64,000 nt of DNA, from positions 62,001 through 126,000 of the forward strand of contig NZ_JACSGR010000002.1 in the NCBI RefSeq assembly GCF_016025525.2, given 5' to 3'. How positions within the stretch are numbered: position 1 is the stretch's first letter; every line of letters starts with the position of its first letter. Source of the DNA: Eikenella glucosivorans. GTDB lineage: Bacteria; Pseudomonadota; Gammaproteobacteria; Burkholderiales; Neisseriaceae. A model generated the notes under the pieces. It searched no databases, was not told the DNA's origin, and worked only from the letters and a program-made list of their open reading frames with translations. The position numbers and the translations under genes were made by a program. Positions 26,465 to 34,346 of the stretch are shown here, in pieces.

Positions 26465-27247
26465 TTAAGGATACTCAATCAGCGCATAGGCCGAGTGGTT
26501 GTGGATGCTTTCAAAGTTTTCGCTTTCCACGGCGAAGCAGTCGATGCGCGGGTCGCTTTTCAGCGCCACGGCGATGTCGCGCACCATGTCTTCCACAAAT
26601 TTGGGGTTTTCGTAGGCGTGTTCGGTGACGTATTTCTCGTCGGGGCGCTTGAGCAGGCCGTAGAGCTGGCAGGAGGCCTTGCTTTCCACCAAATCGATGA
26701 TTTCTTCGATGGAAACTTCCTGTTTGTGGCAGGTGAGGGTAACGGTAACGTGCGAGCGTTGGTTGTGCGCGCCGTATTGCGAGATTTCCTTGGAACAGGG
26801 GCAGAGGCTGGTTACCGGTGCCAATACTTTGATTTGGTGGCTGTATTCTCCGCTAGCATGCACTTCGCCCTGCCAGCTGACGGCATAGTCGAGGAAGGAG
26901 GTGATGCCGCTCACGGGGGCGGCTTTTTTGCGGAAGAAGGGGAAACTGATGTGGATGCGGCCGGCTTGAGCGTCGAGCCGCTCGAGCATATCGAGCGTGA
27001 GCTGGTGCAGGCTGGCAAAGTCGAGCACGAGGTGCTGCCGCTCTTCCATCAGTGCCACGAAGCGCGACATATGCGTGCCTTTTTGCGAGGCGGGAAGGGC
27101 CACGGTCATGCCGATGCGGGCGATGGTGTGCTGCACGCCTTCCGCGCTTTGGATTTGCAGCGGGAAATGCAGGTCTTTGATGCCCACCTGGTTGATGGGC
27201 ATATTGCGTTGGTCGGGGCTGCTTTGCACGTCGGCAATGGCATTCAT
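26465..27247 (-). CDS. folE2: GTP cyclohydrolase FolE2 (type IB)
   Basis: A 260-residue cytoplasmic enzyme making 7,8-dihydroneopterin triphosphate, the first step of folate (and preQ) synthesis. The catalytic Cys lies in S-L-C-P-C-S-K-E-I-S (near 150), and the conserved E-H-A-Y-E-N-P-K-F-V-E-D-M lies near 215. This metal-flexible isozyme is often used when zinc is scarce. AAGGA sits about 8 nt before the ATG. No Zur-like operator is obvious to me. It is divergent from gshB. Confidence 0.95.
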   Translation of the reverse strand: MNAIADVQSSPDQRNMPINQVGIKDLHFPLQIQSAEGVQHTIARIGMTVALPASQKGTHMSRFVALMEERQHLVLDFASLHQLTLDMLERLDAQAGRIHISFPFFRKKAAPVSGITSFLDYAVSWQGEVHASGEYSHQIKVLAPVTSLCPCSKEISQYGAHNQRSHVTVTLTCHKQEVSIEEIIDLVESKASCQLYGLLKRPDEKYVTEHAYENPKFVEDMVRDIAVALKSDPRIDCFAVESENFESIHNHSAYALIEYP

Positions 27248-27428
27248 CCGTATTATCCTTTTGGGTGCGTGTGATGGGAAATAGGGTGCGAAGTATAGCC
27301 CCGCCGTGGCTTGGGGGCAAATGGCGGCTTGCCCTTATAGCGCGGGTTTATGGCGGCGATTTTTCACGGGCGGGTACGGATTTGGGTTTTGGTTTATCAT
27401 TGCGCCATTATCCATATTAAGGACCGCC

Positions 27429-28382
27429 ATGAACCTCCTCTTTATCGCCGACCCGCTTTCTACCTTCAAAACCTATAAAGACACCACCTACGCCATGATG
27501 CGCGAAGCCGCCAAACGCGGGCATAGGCTGCACCACGCGCTGGCGGGCGAACTTTCCGTACAAGACGGCCAAGTGTTTGCCCAAGCCGCGCCCTTCCAAT
27601 TTATCGGCGCAAAAGGGGATGATGATCACGCTTGGTTTCAGGCAGCATCCGCCGGGCAGCGCACGCTTGCCGATTTCGACGCCGTGATCATGCGCACCGA
27701 CCCGCCCTTCGACATGCAGTATCTCTACAGCACCCAGCTGCTCACCCTCGCCGCCGCACAGGGCGCCAAAGTGTTCAACAGCGGGCAGGCCATGCGCGAC
27801 TTCAACGAAAAACTCGCCATCCTCAACTTCCCCCAGTTTGTTGCCCCCACCCTCGTTTCCACCCGCGCCGCCGACGTGCGCGCCTTTCTGGCCGCACACG
27901 GCGACATCATCGTCAAACCGCTCGACGGCATGGGCGGCATGGGCATCTTCCGCCTCACCGCGCGCGACCCCAACATCGGCAGCATCCTCGAAACCCTGAT
28001 GCAGCTCGACACGCGCACCATCATGGCGCAGCGCTACCTCCCCGACATCGTGCATGGCGACAAGCGCATTCTGGTGATTGACGGCGAAGTCGTGCCCTTT
28101 GCGCTGGCGCGTATCCCGCAGCAGGGCGAAACACGCGGCAATTTGGCCGCCGGCGGGCGCGGCGTGGCGCAGGAATTGTCCGAGCGCGACCGCGAAATCG
28201 CCGAAACCCTCGCACCCGAGCTGAAGCGGCGCGGCATCCTGCTGGCCGGCCTCGACGTGATCGGCGAAAACCTCACCGAAGTGAACGTAACCAGCCCCAC
28301 CGGCTTCCAAGAAATCATGAAGCAGAAAGGCTTTGATGTGGCGGCTAAGTTTATCGACGCGGTGGAGCGGAATGCAGGCTAG
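27429..28382 (+). CDS. gshB: Glutathione synthetase
   Basis: A 317-residue ATP-grasp enzyme joining glycine to gamma-glutamylcysteine. The N-terminal M-N-L-L-F-I-A-D-P-L matches GshB starts, and AAGGA lies 6 nt before the ATG at 27429. The ATP-binding loop is K-P-L-D-G-M-G-G-M-G-I-F, with R-I-L-V-I-D-G-E-V-V-P further on and E-V-N-V-T-S-P-T-G-F-Q-E near the C-terminus. The open frame reaches 41 codons further upstream with no plausible start signal. gshA is not in the window. Confidence 0.96.
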   Translation: MNLLFIADPLSTFKTYKDTTYAMMREAAKRGHRLHHALAGELSVQDGQVFAQAAPFQFIGAKGDDDHAWFQAASAGQRTLADFDAVIMRTDPPFDMQYLYSTQLLTLAAAQGAKVFNSGQAMRDFNEKLAILNFPQFVAPTLVSTRAADVRAFLAAHGDIIVKPLDGMGGMGIFRLTARDPNIGSILETLMQLDTRTIMAQRYLPDIVHGDKRILVIDGEVVPFALARIPQQGETRGNLAAGGRGVAQELSERDREIAETLAPELKRRGILLAGLDVIGENLTEVNVTSPTGFQEIMKQKGFDVAAKFIDAVERNAG

Positions 28383-28729
28383 TTTGCACTGCATGGAAGC
28401 CCACGCTTTAGCCTCGCAGAAACTCAGCCTTGGCGCGCCAAGACATCGTTTTAACTTCGTTGAAGCTGCGCTTTCAGGTAGCCTGATCGGCCAAACGGAG
28501 GCTACCTGAAAAACAACAAACCACGAACAGGAAAGCAGTTGCCACTTTATTGAATAAGCACGGTTGAAGGCTGGCTGAAAATGATCATCCGCCCGCAACC
28601 CAACCCCTCTCCCGCAGGAGAAGGCGGGCAAAGTGCAGGTTTGCCTTAACGCCGCGCCAGATATTTTCAGGTAGCCTTTTGCTGAAAATCCATCCTCCCA
28701 ACAACGCAACCATAAAAGGAACCCGACAC
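28383..28729. other. Repeat-rich interval between gshB and dgkA
   Basis: It contains one complete interspersed module (28405-28484), an outward eikDUS at 28499 and another near 28668. It also contains CCCGCAGGAGAAGGCGGGCAAA near 28607, a small hairpin also seen near 845-875. No ORF is credible. Confidence 0.65.
28405..28484 (+). repeat. Interspersed hairpin repeat, one full module ending in eikDUS
   Basis: AGCCTCGCAGAAACTCAGC, inner hairpin CTTGGC-GCCAAG, ACATCGTTTTAAC, TTCGTTGAAGCTGCGC, then TTTCAGGTAGCCT. The inner stem differs from the TTGGGC version at 15623 but is again self-complementary, and the flanks are nearly identical. Confidence 0.8.
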
Positions 28730-29092
28730 ATGAAACCCGGCAAACGCGGCCTCGCGCGCATCATCGCCGCCGCACAGTATTCCCGCGACGGCCTCGCCGC
28801 CGCCTACCGCAACGAAGCCGCCTTCCGCCAGCTGGTGTGGCTGCACGCCGTGCTGCTGCCCTTAGCCTGCTGCCTCGATTTCGACACCCCCGTGCGCATG
28901 CTGCTGGTGGGCGCCTCGCTGCTCTCGCTGATTGTGGAGCTGTTCAACACCGGCATCGAAGCCGTGGTGGACAGGATTTCCGAAGAGCTGCACCCGCTCT
29001 CTAAAATCGCCAAAGATGTTGGCTCGGCGGCGCAAATGGTGGCGCTGTTGTTGTTGGCCGTGTTTTGGCTGATGGCGTTGAACACGCTGTAA
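28730..29092 (+). CDS. dgkA: Diacylglycerol kinase DgkA
   Basis: A 120-residue inner-membrane kinase with three transmembrane helices. The signature E-L-F-N-T-G-I-E-A-V-V-D-R-I (about residues 70-83) is the catalytic motif of the prokaryotic enzyme, which recycles diacylglycerol to phosphatidic acid. AAAAGGA lies 9 nt before the ATG at 28730. The copper-chaperone gene starts 23 nt after its stop, suggesting a shared transcript. Confidence 0.95.
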   Translation: MKPGKRGLARIIAAAQYSRDGLAAAYRNEAAFRQLVWLHAVLLPLACCLDFDTPVRMLLVGASLLSLIVELFNTGIEAVVDRISEELHPLSKIAKDVGSAAQMVALLLLAVFWLMALNTL

Positions 29093-29115
29093 GCAGCTGA
29101 TTGGAAAGGAATGCC

Positions 29116-29583
29116 ATGAATAAGCTAACCCTCCTCGCAGCCGGCCTGCTGTGCCTTGCCGCCGCCGCGCAGGCCGAAGTGCGGGCCAGCCAAGCCTGGG
29201 CGCGCTTCACCGTGCCCGGCATGCAGTCCGGCGGCGTGTTTGTGCGGCTGGAAAACGGCCGTCCCGCCGACGCGCTCATCGGCGGCAGCACGCCCGTGGC
29301 CGAGCGCGTGGAAATCCACGAGCACATCATGCAGGGCGGGCAAATGCGCATGCAGGCCATGCCGCACGGCCTGCCGCTGCCCGAGCGTTCGCGCACCGAG
29401 CTCAAGCCCGGCAGCCGCCATATCATGCTCATCGGCCTCAAACAGCCGCTCGCCGCCGGCAGCCGCTTCCCGCTCACGCTGAAATTCCGCCACGCTCCGG
29501 CGCAAACCGTGCAGGTGGAAGTGAAAAGCCCGGCGGAGGAAGCGGGCGGAATGCAGCATCGCCACCATCATCACGCGCATTAG
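29116..29583 (+). CDS. Periplasmic copper chaperone of the PCu(A)C family
   Basis: A 155-residue exported protein with a signal peptide ending A-A-Q-A. The copper site pattern is visible: E-I-H-E-H-I-M, then G-Q-M-R-M, then R-H-I-M. The C-terminus is a His-rich tail (H-R-H-H-H-H-A-H) that could bind more metal. PCu(A)C proteins deliver Cu(I) to the CuA or CuB centre of cytochrome oxidases. AAGGA lies 5 nt before the ATG at 29116. Confidence 0.92.
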   Translation: MNKLTLLAAGLLCLAAAAQAEVRASQAWARFTVPGMQSGGVFVRLENGRPADALIGGSTPVAERVEIHEHIMQGGQMRMQAMPHGLPLPERSRTELKPGSRHIMLIGLKQPLAAGSRFPLTLKFRHAPAQTVQVEVKSPAEEAGGMQHRHHHHAH

Positions 29584-29590
29584 CGGGAGG

Positions 29591-29631
29591 TTTTCAGGTA
29601 GCCTCTTGGCGGGGTGGAGGCTACCTGAAAA
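29591..29631 (+). terminator. Inverted eikDUS pair after the copper chaperone gene
   Basis: TTTTCAGGTAGCCTC (29591-29605) pairs with GAGGCTACCTGAAAA (29617-29631). The order is opposite to most pairs, with the 12-mer ends facing outwards. It starts 7 nt after the stop codon. Confidence 0.6.
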
Positions 29632-29671
29632 ATAGAAAGGATAGTTTGGTGTAAAAGATGATTGGAGAGAG

Positions 29672-30367
29672 ATGATGAATGATTTTTTGAAAGCCCTTAT
29701 GGTTGTGGGTGTAGTGATTGTAGCGATTTATGTTTTCAGTCCCATTCTGGGCATGTTCATATTGTTACCGTTTCTTATGCTTGGTTGGGTTGGTATTTTG
29801 CTACTGATTATTTTCATAATTGCTGTAGTGTATGTTGTATCTGTTAGCCTGTTTAACAAGAGTGGAGTGGCATCACCTATACAGCAACAAGAAACGGCTG
29901 CATCCCCGCAATGCCGAGCCAATATGCCCCCGCCCGAGCCGCCCGCCACCGACCTCTACGATTTCCAAACGCTGCACGCTTCCTACCACATGCTGCAATG
30001 GCTGGCCGACGCCCCCTACCAACGCATCTGCCAAAACATCGAACACCTGCTGCGCCAACAAGTTTCCGACAGCCGCCTGCTCAGCATCGCCGCCACCTCC
30101 ATGCCGCAATGGCAAACCGTTACCGCACAGGAAGAAGAAAACGGGCAAACCGTCGCCGTCCGCCGCACCGGCCTAGCGTTTGAATTTGTGCTGCACGTGT
30201 CCGGCCGGGGCAAAACCCACGAACTGCGCGGCGTGTACACCTGGGCAGGCCGCCGCCTGAACCGCCCTCCCGCCGAACAGCGCCAGCAAACCTGGCTCGA
30301 CCTGCGCGGCACGCTGGCCAACTTCGGCGGCAGCCGCTTGGCCGAACGCCTGAACGCGATGAGTTAA
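29672..30367 (+). CDS. Unknown membrane-anchored protein, paralogue of the next gene
   Basis: A 231-residue protein I cannot assign. Two strongly hydrophobic helices (about 7-30 and 33-62) are followed by a short linker and a soluble domain from ~95 to the end. That domain aligns with the gene at 30562: both contain H-M-L-Q-W-L-A, D-S-R-L-L, T-H-E-L-x-G-V-Y-x-W-A and D-L-x-G-T-L-A-x-F-G. The 5' third is AT-richer than the rest, so the membrane part may be a later fusion. GAGAGATG-type purines precede two adjacent ATG codons. Confidence 0.75.
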   Translation: MMNDFLKALMVVGVVIVAIYVFSPILGMFILLPFLMLGWVGILLLIIFIIAVVYVVSVSLFNKSGVASPIQQQETAASPQCRANMPPPEPPATDLYDFQTLHASYHMLQWLADAPYQRICQNIEHLLRQQVSDSRLLSIAATSMPQWQTVTAQEEENGQTVAVRRTGLAFEFVLHVSGRGKTHELRGVYTWAGRRLNRPPAEQRQQTWLDLRGTLANFGGSRLAERLNAMS

Positions 30368-30390
30368 GCGTTTCCCAGCTTTCCTGCTTT

Positions 30391-30508
30391 TTTAGCTTCG
30401 CAAAAACTCAACTTGGGCTGCGCCCAAACATCGGTCCACTTCGTTGAAGCTCACGCTTTAGCTTCGCAGAAACTCAGCTTCCTTCGGAAACATCGTTTTC
30501 AGGTAGCC
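30391..30508 (+). repeat. Interspersed hairpin repeat, two modules ending in eikDUS
   Basis: Module 1 (30393-30450) has the TTGGGC-TGC-GCCCAA stem and ends GGTCCACTTCGTTGAAGCT. Module 2 (30459-30508) has a TTCC-TTC-GGAA stem in the same place, then ACATCGTTTT joined to the eikDUS. A further eikDUS near 30523 forms an inverted pair with it. The element separates the two paralogous genes. Confidence 0.8.
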
Positions 30509-30561
30509 TTATCCGCCAAACAAAGGCTACCTGAAACATCAGCCACAGGATTCCCAACCCA

Positions 30562-30987
30562 ATGCCAGACAACTTCCAACTCCTCGACGACACCCGCCAC
30601 ATGCTGCAATGGCTCGCCGCCGAACCCTACGCCGAAATCCGCGCCAGCATCGAAAGCATCCTGCGCGATCAGGCCGCCGACAGCCGTCTGCTCGATTTCG
30701 CCGTTACCTCCCCGCCCGATTGGCTCACCGCCGCCGCCCGCTCCGCCGGCGAACCCGGCATCGTGGCCGTGAGCCGCACTGCCGTCGCCTTCGAATTCCG
30801 CCTGCACGTTTCTTCCGGCGGCCGCACCCACGAGCTTTCCGGCGTGTACAGCTGGGCCGCCTGGCACCTCGACGGCAAAGGCGGGGAGCCGAGCCAGCAA
30901 GTCTGGTTCGACCTCGGCGGCACGCTGGCCGAATTCGGCGAAAACGGTAAATTGCGCGAGCGGCTCAATCAAGGGATTGCGGCATGA
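30562..30987 (+). CDS. Unknown soluble protein, paralogue of the upstream gene's C-terminal domain
   Basis: A 141-residue cytoplasmic-looking protein without signal peptide or membrane helix. It matches the C-terminal domain of the preceding membrane protein almost along its full length, so one arose by duplication of the other. It overlaps the DUF7710-like gene by 4 nt (ATGA), so those two are co-translated. The company of an immunity-type gene suggests a contact-dependent competition context, but no function is recognisable. Confidence 0.75.
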   Translation: MPDNFQLLDDTRHMLQWLAAEPYAEIRASIESILRDQAADSRLLDFAVTSPPDWLTAAARSAGEPGIVAVSRTAVAFEFRLHVSSGGRTHELSGVYSWAAWHLDGKGGEPSQQVWFDLGGTLAEFGENGKLRERLNQGIAA

Positions 30988-31265
30988 GCCGGGAGGATAA
31001 TCGGGTTTGGGTGTTTCAAGGCAGCGGCAGCCAAAATGTGTCCGCCTGCTTTTCTTGCAAAGAAAAGGCAGAGCGCTGGATTGCTCAGCACGCCCTCAGC
31101 GGCCTGCTCACCGCCTATCCGATTGACAATCCCGCGTATGAGTGGGCAGTGCAAAACCAAATCATCACGCCCAGCAAAGACTACCAAAAAACCGCCAAAT
31201 TCATTCAAAACTTCAGCAGCGCCCATTTGGAACACCACCACTACGAAAACGGCCAAGAAGCTTGA
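30984..31265 (+). CDS. DUF7710-like small protein (possible immunity protein)
   Basis: A 93-residue protein with V-W-V-F-Q-G-S-G at the start, then K-E-K-A-E-R-W-I and G-L-L-T-A-Y-P-I-D-N-P-A-Y-E-W-A, a pattern I associate with DUF7710 proteins. These tend to be next to polymorphic-toxin immunity genes. The start codon overlaps the upstream stop. After its TGA the same frame stays open for 36 more codons with protein-like content (see the remnant entry). Confidence 0.65.
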   Translation: MSREDNRVWVFQGSGSQNVSACFSCKEKAERWIAQHALSGLLTAYPIDNPAYEWAVQNQIITPSKDYQKTAKFIQNFSSAHLEHHHYENGQEA

Positions 31266-31376
31266 ATCCCGCGCAACGCGTGGCCATTCCTTCCTGCCGC
31301 TGAAAACCTACCCATCGCCCTCGGCGAACGCTACTCCCACGTCAAACCGCAGGCCAAAATCGAAATTTTGCCTTAG
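31266..31376 (+). pseudogene. Possible gene remnant after the DUF7710-like gene
   Basis: Directly after the TGA the same frame reads 36 sense codons to TAG at 31374-31376. The peptide is protein-like (F-L-P-A-A-E-N-L-P-I-A-L-G-E-R-Y-S-H-V, then Q-A-K-I-E-I-L-P). No start codon or ribosome-binding site is present. It could be the 3' end of a deleted neighbour or a lost C-terminal extension. I do not recognise it. Confidence 0.35.
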
Positions 31377-31425
31377 CACTAGGCGGGCATTCACGCACGA
31401 TCTAGCATTGATACGGCTGTATAAA

Positions 31426-31458
31426 AGGCTACCTGAAAAACCATTTTCAGGTAGCCTT
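31426..31458. terminator. Inverted eikDUS hairpin between convergent units
   Basis: AAGGCTACCTGAAAA (31426-31440) pairs with TTTTCAGGTAGCCTT (31444-31458). It lies between the plus-strand small genes and the 3' end of rsmI, so it can stop both. Confidence 0.7.
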
Positions 31459-31480
31459 CAGCTATTTAAAGGCCTAGCCC

Positions 31481-32359
31481 CTATTCCTCCCGCTTTTGCG
31501 CCACCGCCCATTCATACAGCGCCTTCTTATTTGCCCCGCTGATTTCCGCAGCCAGCGCGGCGGCTTTTTTCGGCGGCAGCTCGGTGGCCAGCAGCGCCAT
31601 GATGTGTTGTGCCTGTTCGCTCAATCCGGCGCTTTCCACCACCTCGGCCGGGTGCAGCACCAAGGCCATCTCGCCGCGCGTTTGGTTGGCATCGGCGCGC
31701 ACGGCGGCCAGCACCTCGGCCACGCTGCCGCTGATGAAGGTTTCAAACGTTTTGCTGATTTCGCGCGCCAGCAGCAGATGCCGCCCGGGCAAGAGCTCCG
31801 CCATCTGCGCGAGCGCCGCCTCGATGCGGTGCGGCGTTTCAAAGGCTGCCACGGCGTAGGGCACGTTTTTCCAGCGTTCAAACCACTGCGCACGCTCGAG
31901 CGCCTTGGGCGGCAGGAAGCCGGCAAAATAAAAGTCCGGCTGCGTGACCCCGGCCACGCTCAAGGCCGCCATCACCGCGCTCGCCCCCGCCACCGGCACC
32001 ACTCTGAAGCCCGCCGCGCGCACGCCCGAAACCAGCCGAGCGCCCGGGTCGCACACAGCCGGCGTGCCCGCATCGGACACCTGCGCCACCACCTGCCCGG
32101 CAGCGAGCGCGGCGCAAACCGTGCCCACCATCTGCCGCTCGTTGTGTTCGCGCACGCTCACGAGCCGCGCGCGGATGCCGTAGGCCGAAAGCAGCTGCTG
32201 GCTCACGCGCGTGTCTTCCGCGCACACCAAATCCGCCCGCTGCAACACCGCCAGCGCGCGCAGTGTGATGTCGGCCAGGTTGCCGATGGGGGTTGCCACC
32301 ACATACAGCGTGTGCGGCTCGACTTGGCCTGCCGCCTTATCCAATATTTTTTGCCACAT
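31481..32359 (-). CDS. rsmI: 16S rRNA 2'-O-methyltransferase RsmI
   Basis: A 292-residue SAM-dependent enzyme that 2'-O-methylates C1402 of 16S rRNA. The SAM-fold motifs are V-A-T-P-I-G-N-L-A-D-I-T-L-R-A (about 21-35), S-D-A-G-T-P-A-V-C-D-P-G near 90 and the F-E-T-P-H-R region near 170. The ATG at 32359 gives M-W-Q-K-I-L; the frame extends upstream across yraN without a plausible start. It is divergent from yraN with 58 bp between start codons, an arrangement related to the yraL-yraN-diaA-dolP neighbourhood of gamma-proteobacteria. Confidence 0.95.
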   Translation of the reverse strand: MWQKILDKAAGQVEPHTLYVVATPIGNLADITLRALAVLQRADLVCAEDTRVSQQLLSAYGIRARLVSVREHNERQMVGTVCAALAAGQVVAQVSDAGTPAVCDPGARLVSGVRAAGFRVVPVAGASAVMAALSVAGVTQPDFYFAGFLPPKALERAQWFERWKNVPYAVAAFETPHRIEAALAQMAELLPGRHLLLAREISKTFETFISGSVAEVLAAVRADANQTRGEMALVLHPAEVVESAGLSEQAQHIMALLATELPPKKAAALAAEISGANKKALYEWAVAQKREE

Positions 32360-32417
32360 TTGTCTTCGGGTATCATTGCGTTTGAAACGCCGCAAACTAT
32401 ACCACGAAAGGAAACCC

Positions 32418-32765
32418 ATGCGCCTGAACCACGCCGCCGGCCAAGCCGCCGAAGACACCGCCGCCGGCTACCTGAAAAACCAAGGCTGCCGCATCCTCGC
32501 GCGCAACTGGCACTGCCGCTACGGAGAAATCGACATCATTGCCGAGCAGGGCGGGGTGTATTTGTTTGTGGAAGTGCGGCAGCGGCGCAGCCAAACCTTC
32601 GGCGGCGCGGCGGCCAGCATCACTCCCGCCAAGCTGGCCAAACTCAGTCGCAGCGCCGAAGCCTGGCTTCAGCAAAACGCCCCCAACCGCCCCTGCCGCC
32701 TCGATGCCGTGCTGCTTGAAGGCGATGCCCCACCGCAGTGGGTGCAGAATATCGGCGGGTATTGA
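32418..32765 (+). CDS. yraN: YraN family protein (UPF0102, nuclease-like fold)
   Basis: A 115-residue cytoplasmic protein with the family's restriction-nuclease-like core: G-E-I-D-I-I-A near residue 38 and V-E-V-R near 52 supply the D and E-x-K/R-type positions. AAAGGAAACCC precedes the ATG at 32418. An in-frame eikDUS near 32467 encodes G-Y-L-K-N inside the first helix. Biochemical function is unknown; family context suggests DNA processing. Confidence 0.9.
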   Translation: MRLNHAAGQAAEDTAAGYLKNQGCRILARNWHCRYGEIDIIAEQGGVYLFVEVRQRRSQTFGGAAASITPAKLAKLSRSAEAWLQQNAPNRPCRLDAVLLEGDAPPQWVQNIGGY

Positions 32766-32789
32766 AGCGGCAGGTCGGGCGGAACGGGA

Positions 32790-32954
32790 AGGCTACCTGA
32801 AAAATAAAGCGGCGTTTTAGCTTTGCAGAAACCTTGCTTTCTGTGGAAGCTTCGTTTTAACTGCGTTGAAGCTGCGCTTTAGCTTCGCAGAAACTCAGCC
32901 TTGCTTCGCAAGACATCGTTTTAACTGCGTTGAAGCTGCGCTTTCAGGTAGCCT
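32790..32954 (+). repeat. Interspersed hairpin repeat, two tandem modules between eikDUS copies
   Basis: Module 1 starts at 32819 (AGCTTTGCAGAAACC, inner CTT...AAG arms, CGTTTTAACTGCGTTGAAGCT). Module 2 starts at 32881 (AGCTTCGCAGAAACTCAGC, inner CTTGC-TTC-GCAAG, ACATCGTTTTAACTGCGTTGAAGCT). An eikDUS lies at each end. This is the longest and most complete copy in the window and is the best template for a consensus. Confidence 0.85.
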
Positions 32955-33061
32955 TTTGTTTGCACCTTTACCTCCGCCAGCCCGTGCCGGCAATTGTTCA
33001 AACCGCCGTATGCCGCTACAATAGCCGGCGTTTTCATTTCATCATTTTCAGGTAGCCTCGG

Positions 33062-33670
33062 ATGAACTCCGCCGCAGAACGCGTATTGCAACATTTCCAA
33101 GAAAGCATTGCCGCCAAGCAGCAGTGTGCCGAATTGCTGGCCGAGCCCACCGCCCGCGCCGCCGAGCTGCTGATGCACTCGCTCACCGCCGACGGAAAAA
33201 TCTTGATCTGCGGCAACGGCGGTTCCGCCGCCGATGCGCAGCACTTCGCCGCCGAGCTCACCGGCCGCTTCGAAAAAGAACGCATGCCGCTGGCCGCCAT
33301 CGCGCTCACCACCGACACTTCCGCGCTCACCGCCATCGGTAACGACTACGCCTTCGAGCAAATTTTTGCCCGCCAGGTGTCCGCGCTCGGCCGCCCGGGC
33401 GACGTGCTGGTGGCGATTTCCACTTCCGGCAATTCCGGCAACGTGCTGGCCGCCATCGAAGCCGCCCGCGAGCAGGGTATGCACGTGGTGGCGCTCACCG
33501 GGCGCGACGGCGGCAAAATCGCCGGCGTACTGGCCGAAGGCGACGTGCTGCTCAACGTGCCGCAGCGCCGCACCGCGCGCATTCAGGAAATCCACATCCT
33601 GCTGATTCACGCCCTGTGCGACCACATCGACACCGCCCTGTTTATCGACACCGCCCTGTTTGAAGAATAA
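33062..33670 (+). CDS. gmhA: SIS-domain phosphoheptose isomerase GmhA (or DiaA)
   Basis: A 202-residue SIS-domain protein. C-G-N-G-G-S-A-A-D-A-Q-H-F-A-A-E-L holds the phosphate loop and the catalytic Glu of GmhA, and I-Q-E-I-H-I supplies the catalytic His. GmhA makes D-glycero-D-manno-heptose-7-phosphate for LPS core; the sequence is also close to DiaA, the DnaA-binding homologue found next to yraN-dolP in E. coli, so either role is possible. The 3' end carries an exact 18-bp tandem duplication (33626-33643 and 33644-33661) repeating I-D-T-A-L-F. Confidence 0.85.
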   Translation: MNSAAERVLQHFQESIAAKQQCAELLAEPTARAAELLMHSLTADGKILICGNGGSAADAQHFAAELTGRFEKERMPLAAIALTTDTSALTAIGNDYAFEQIFARQVSALGRPGDVLVAISTSGNSGNVLAAIEAAREQGMHVVALTGRDGGKIAGVLAEGDVLLNVPQRRTARIQEIHILLIHALCDHIDTALFIDTALFEE

Positions 33671-33706
33671 GCGTTTCCATCACTATTCCCGCCGAAAGGA
33701 CAAACC

Positions 33707-34315
33707 ATGAAGAAAAGTTTCCGCCTCCTGCTGTTGTGCCTGCTGCCGCTCTCGCTCTCCGGCTGTTTTGCCGCTGTGGCCGGCGCCGGCGCGCTCGGCG
33801 TGATGTCGGCCACCGACCGCCGCAGCACCGGCGCGCAAGCCGACGACCAAGTGATGGAAGTGCGCATCCAAAACACGGCGCTCACCCACCTGCGCAACAG
33901 CAACACTACGCCGAATTTCGAGCCGAAATTGTCCGTGGTGAGCTTCAACCGCCAGATCCTGCTGATGGGCTTGGTGGCCAGCGAAGCGGATAAGGAATTT
34001 GCGGAGCGCGTGGCGCGTTCACAGCCCAATGCCGAGAAGATTTACAACCATATTCAGGTAGCCGCCGGCGAGCGCGGCTTCGGCGACGTGAGCAACGATT
34101 CGTGGATCACGTCCAAAGTGCGTACCACGCTGATCGGCACCAAGGGCGTGTCGGCCAACCACGTGAAAGTGGTAACCTACAACGGCATCACTTATGTGAT
34201 GGGCATCCTCACGCCGGAAGAGCAGGCGCGCGTGAGCGAAACCGTGAGCACCACCGCCGGCGTGCGGCAGGTGGTGACGCTGTATGAAACCTTCGTGCCC
34301 AGCAATGCGCGCTAA
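33707..34315 (+). CDS. dolP: BON-domain outer-membrane lipoprotein DolP (YraP; Neisserial GNA2091 type)
   Basis: A 202-residue lipoprotein with lipobox L-S-G-C at the end of the signal peptide. Two BON domains follow (about 45-115 and 120-190), with I-L-L-M-G-L-V-A and Y-V-M-G-I-L-T-P as the second-strand motifs. DolP supports outer-membrane integrity and BAM function at division sites. AAAGGACAAACC precedes the ATG. The gmhA-dolP order matches the Neisserial arrangement of gmhA next to GNA2091. Confidence 0.93.
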   Translation: MKKSFRLLLLCLLPLSLSGCFAAVAGAGALGVMSATDRRSTGAQADDQVMEVRIQNTALTHLRNSNTTPNFEPKLSVVSFNRQILLMGLVASEADKEFAERVARSQPNAEKIYNHIQVAAGERGFGDVSNDSWITSKVRTTLIGTKGVSANHVKVVTYNGITYVMGILTPEEQARVSETVSTTAGVRQVVTLYETFVPSNAR

Positions 34316-34346
34316 CCCTCTTATTTTTGAATCATAAGGAAAACCC

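Noticed and set aside
27417..28709. 430-codon minus-strand open frame opposite gshB
   Set aside because: Shadow of gshB that runs through an interspersed repeat and eikDUS; no start signal.
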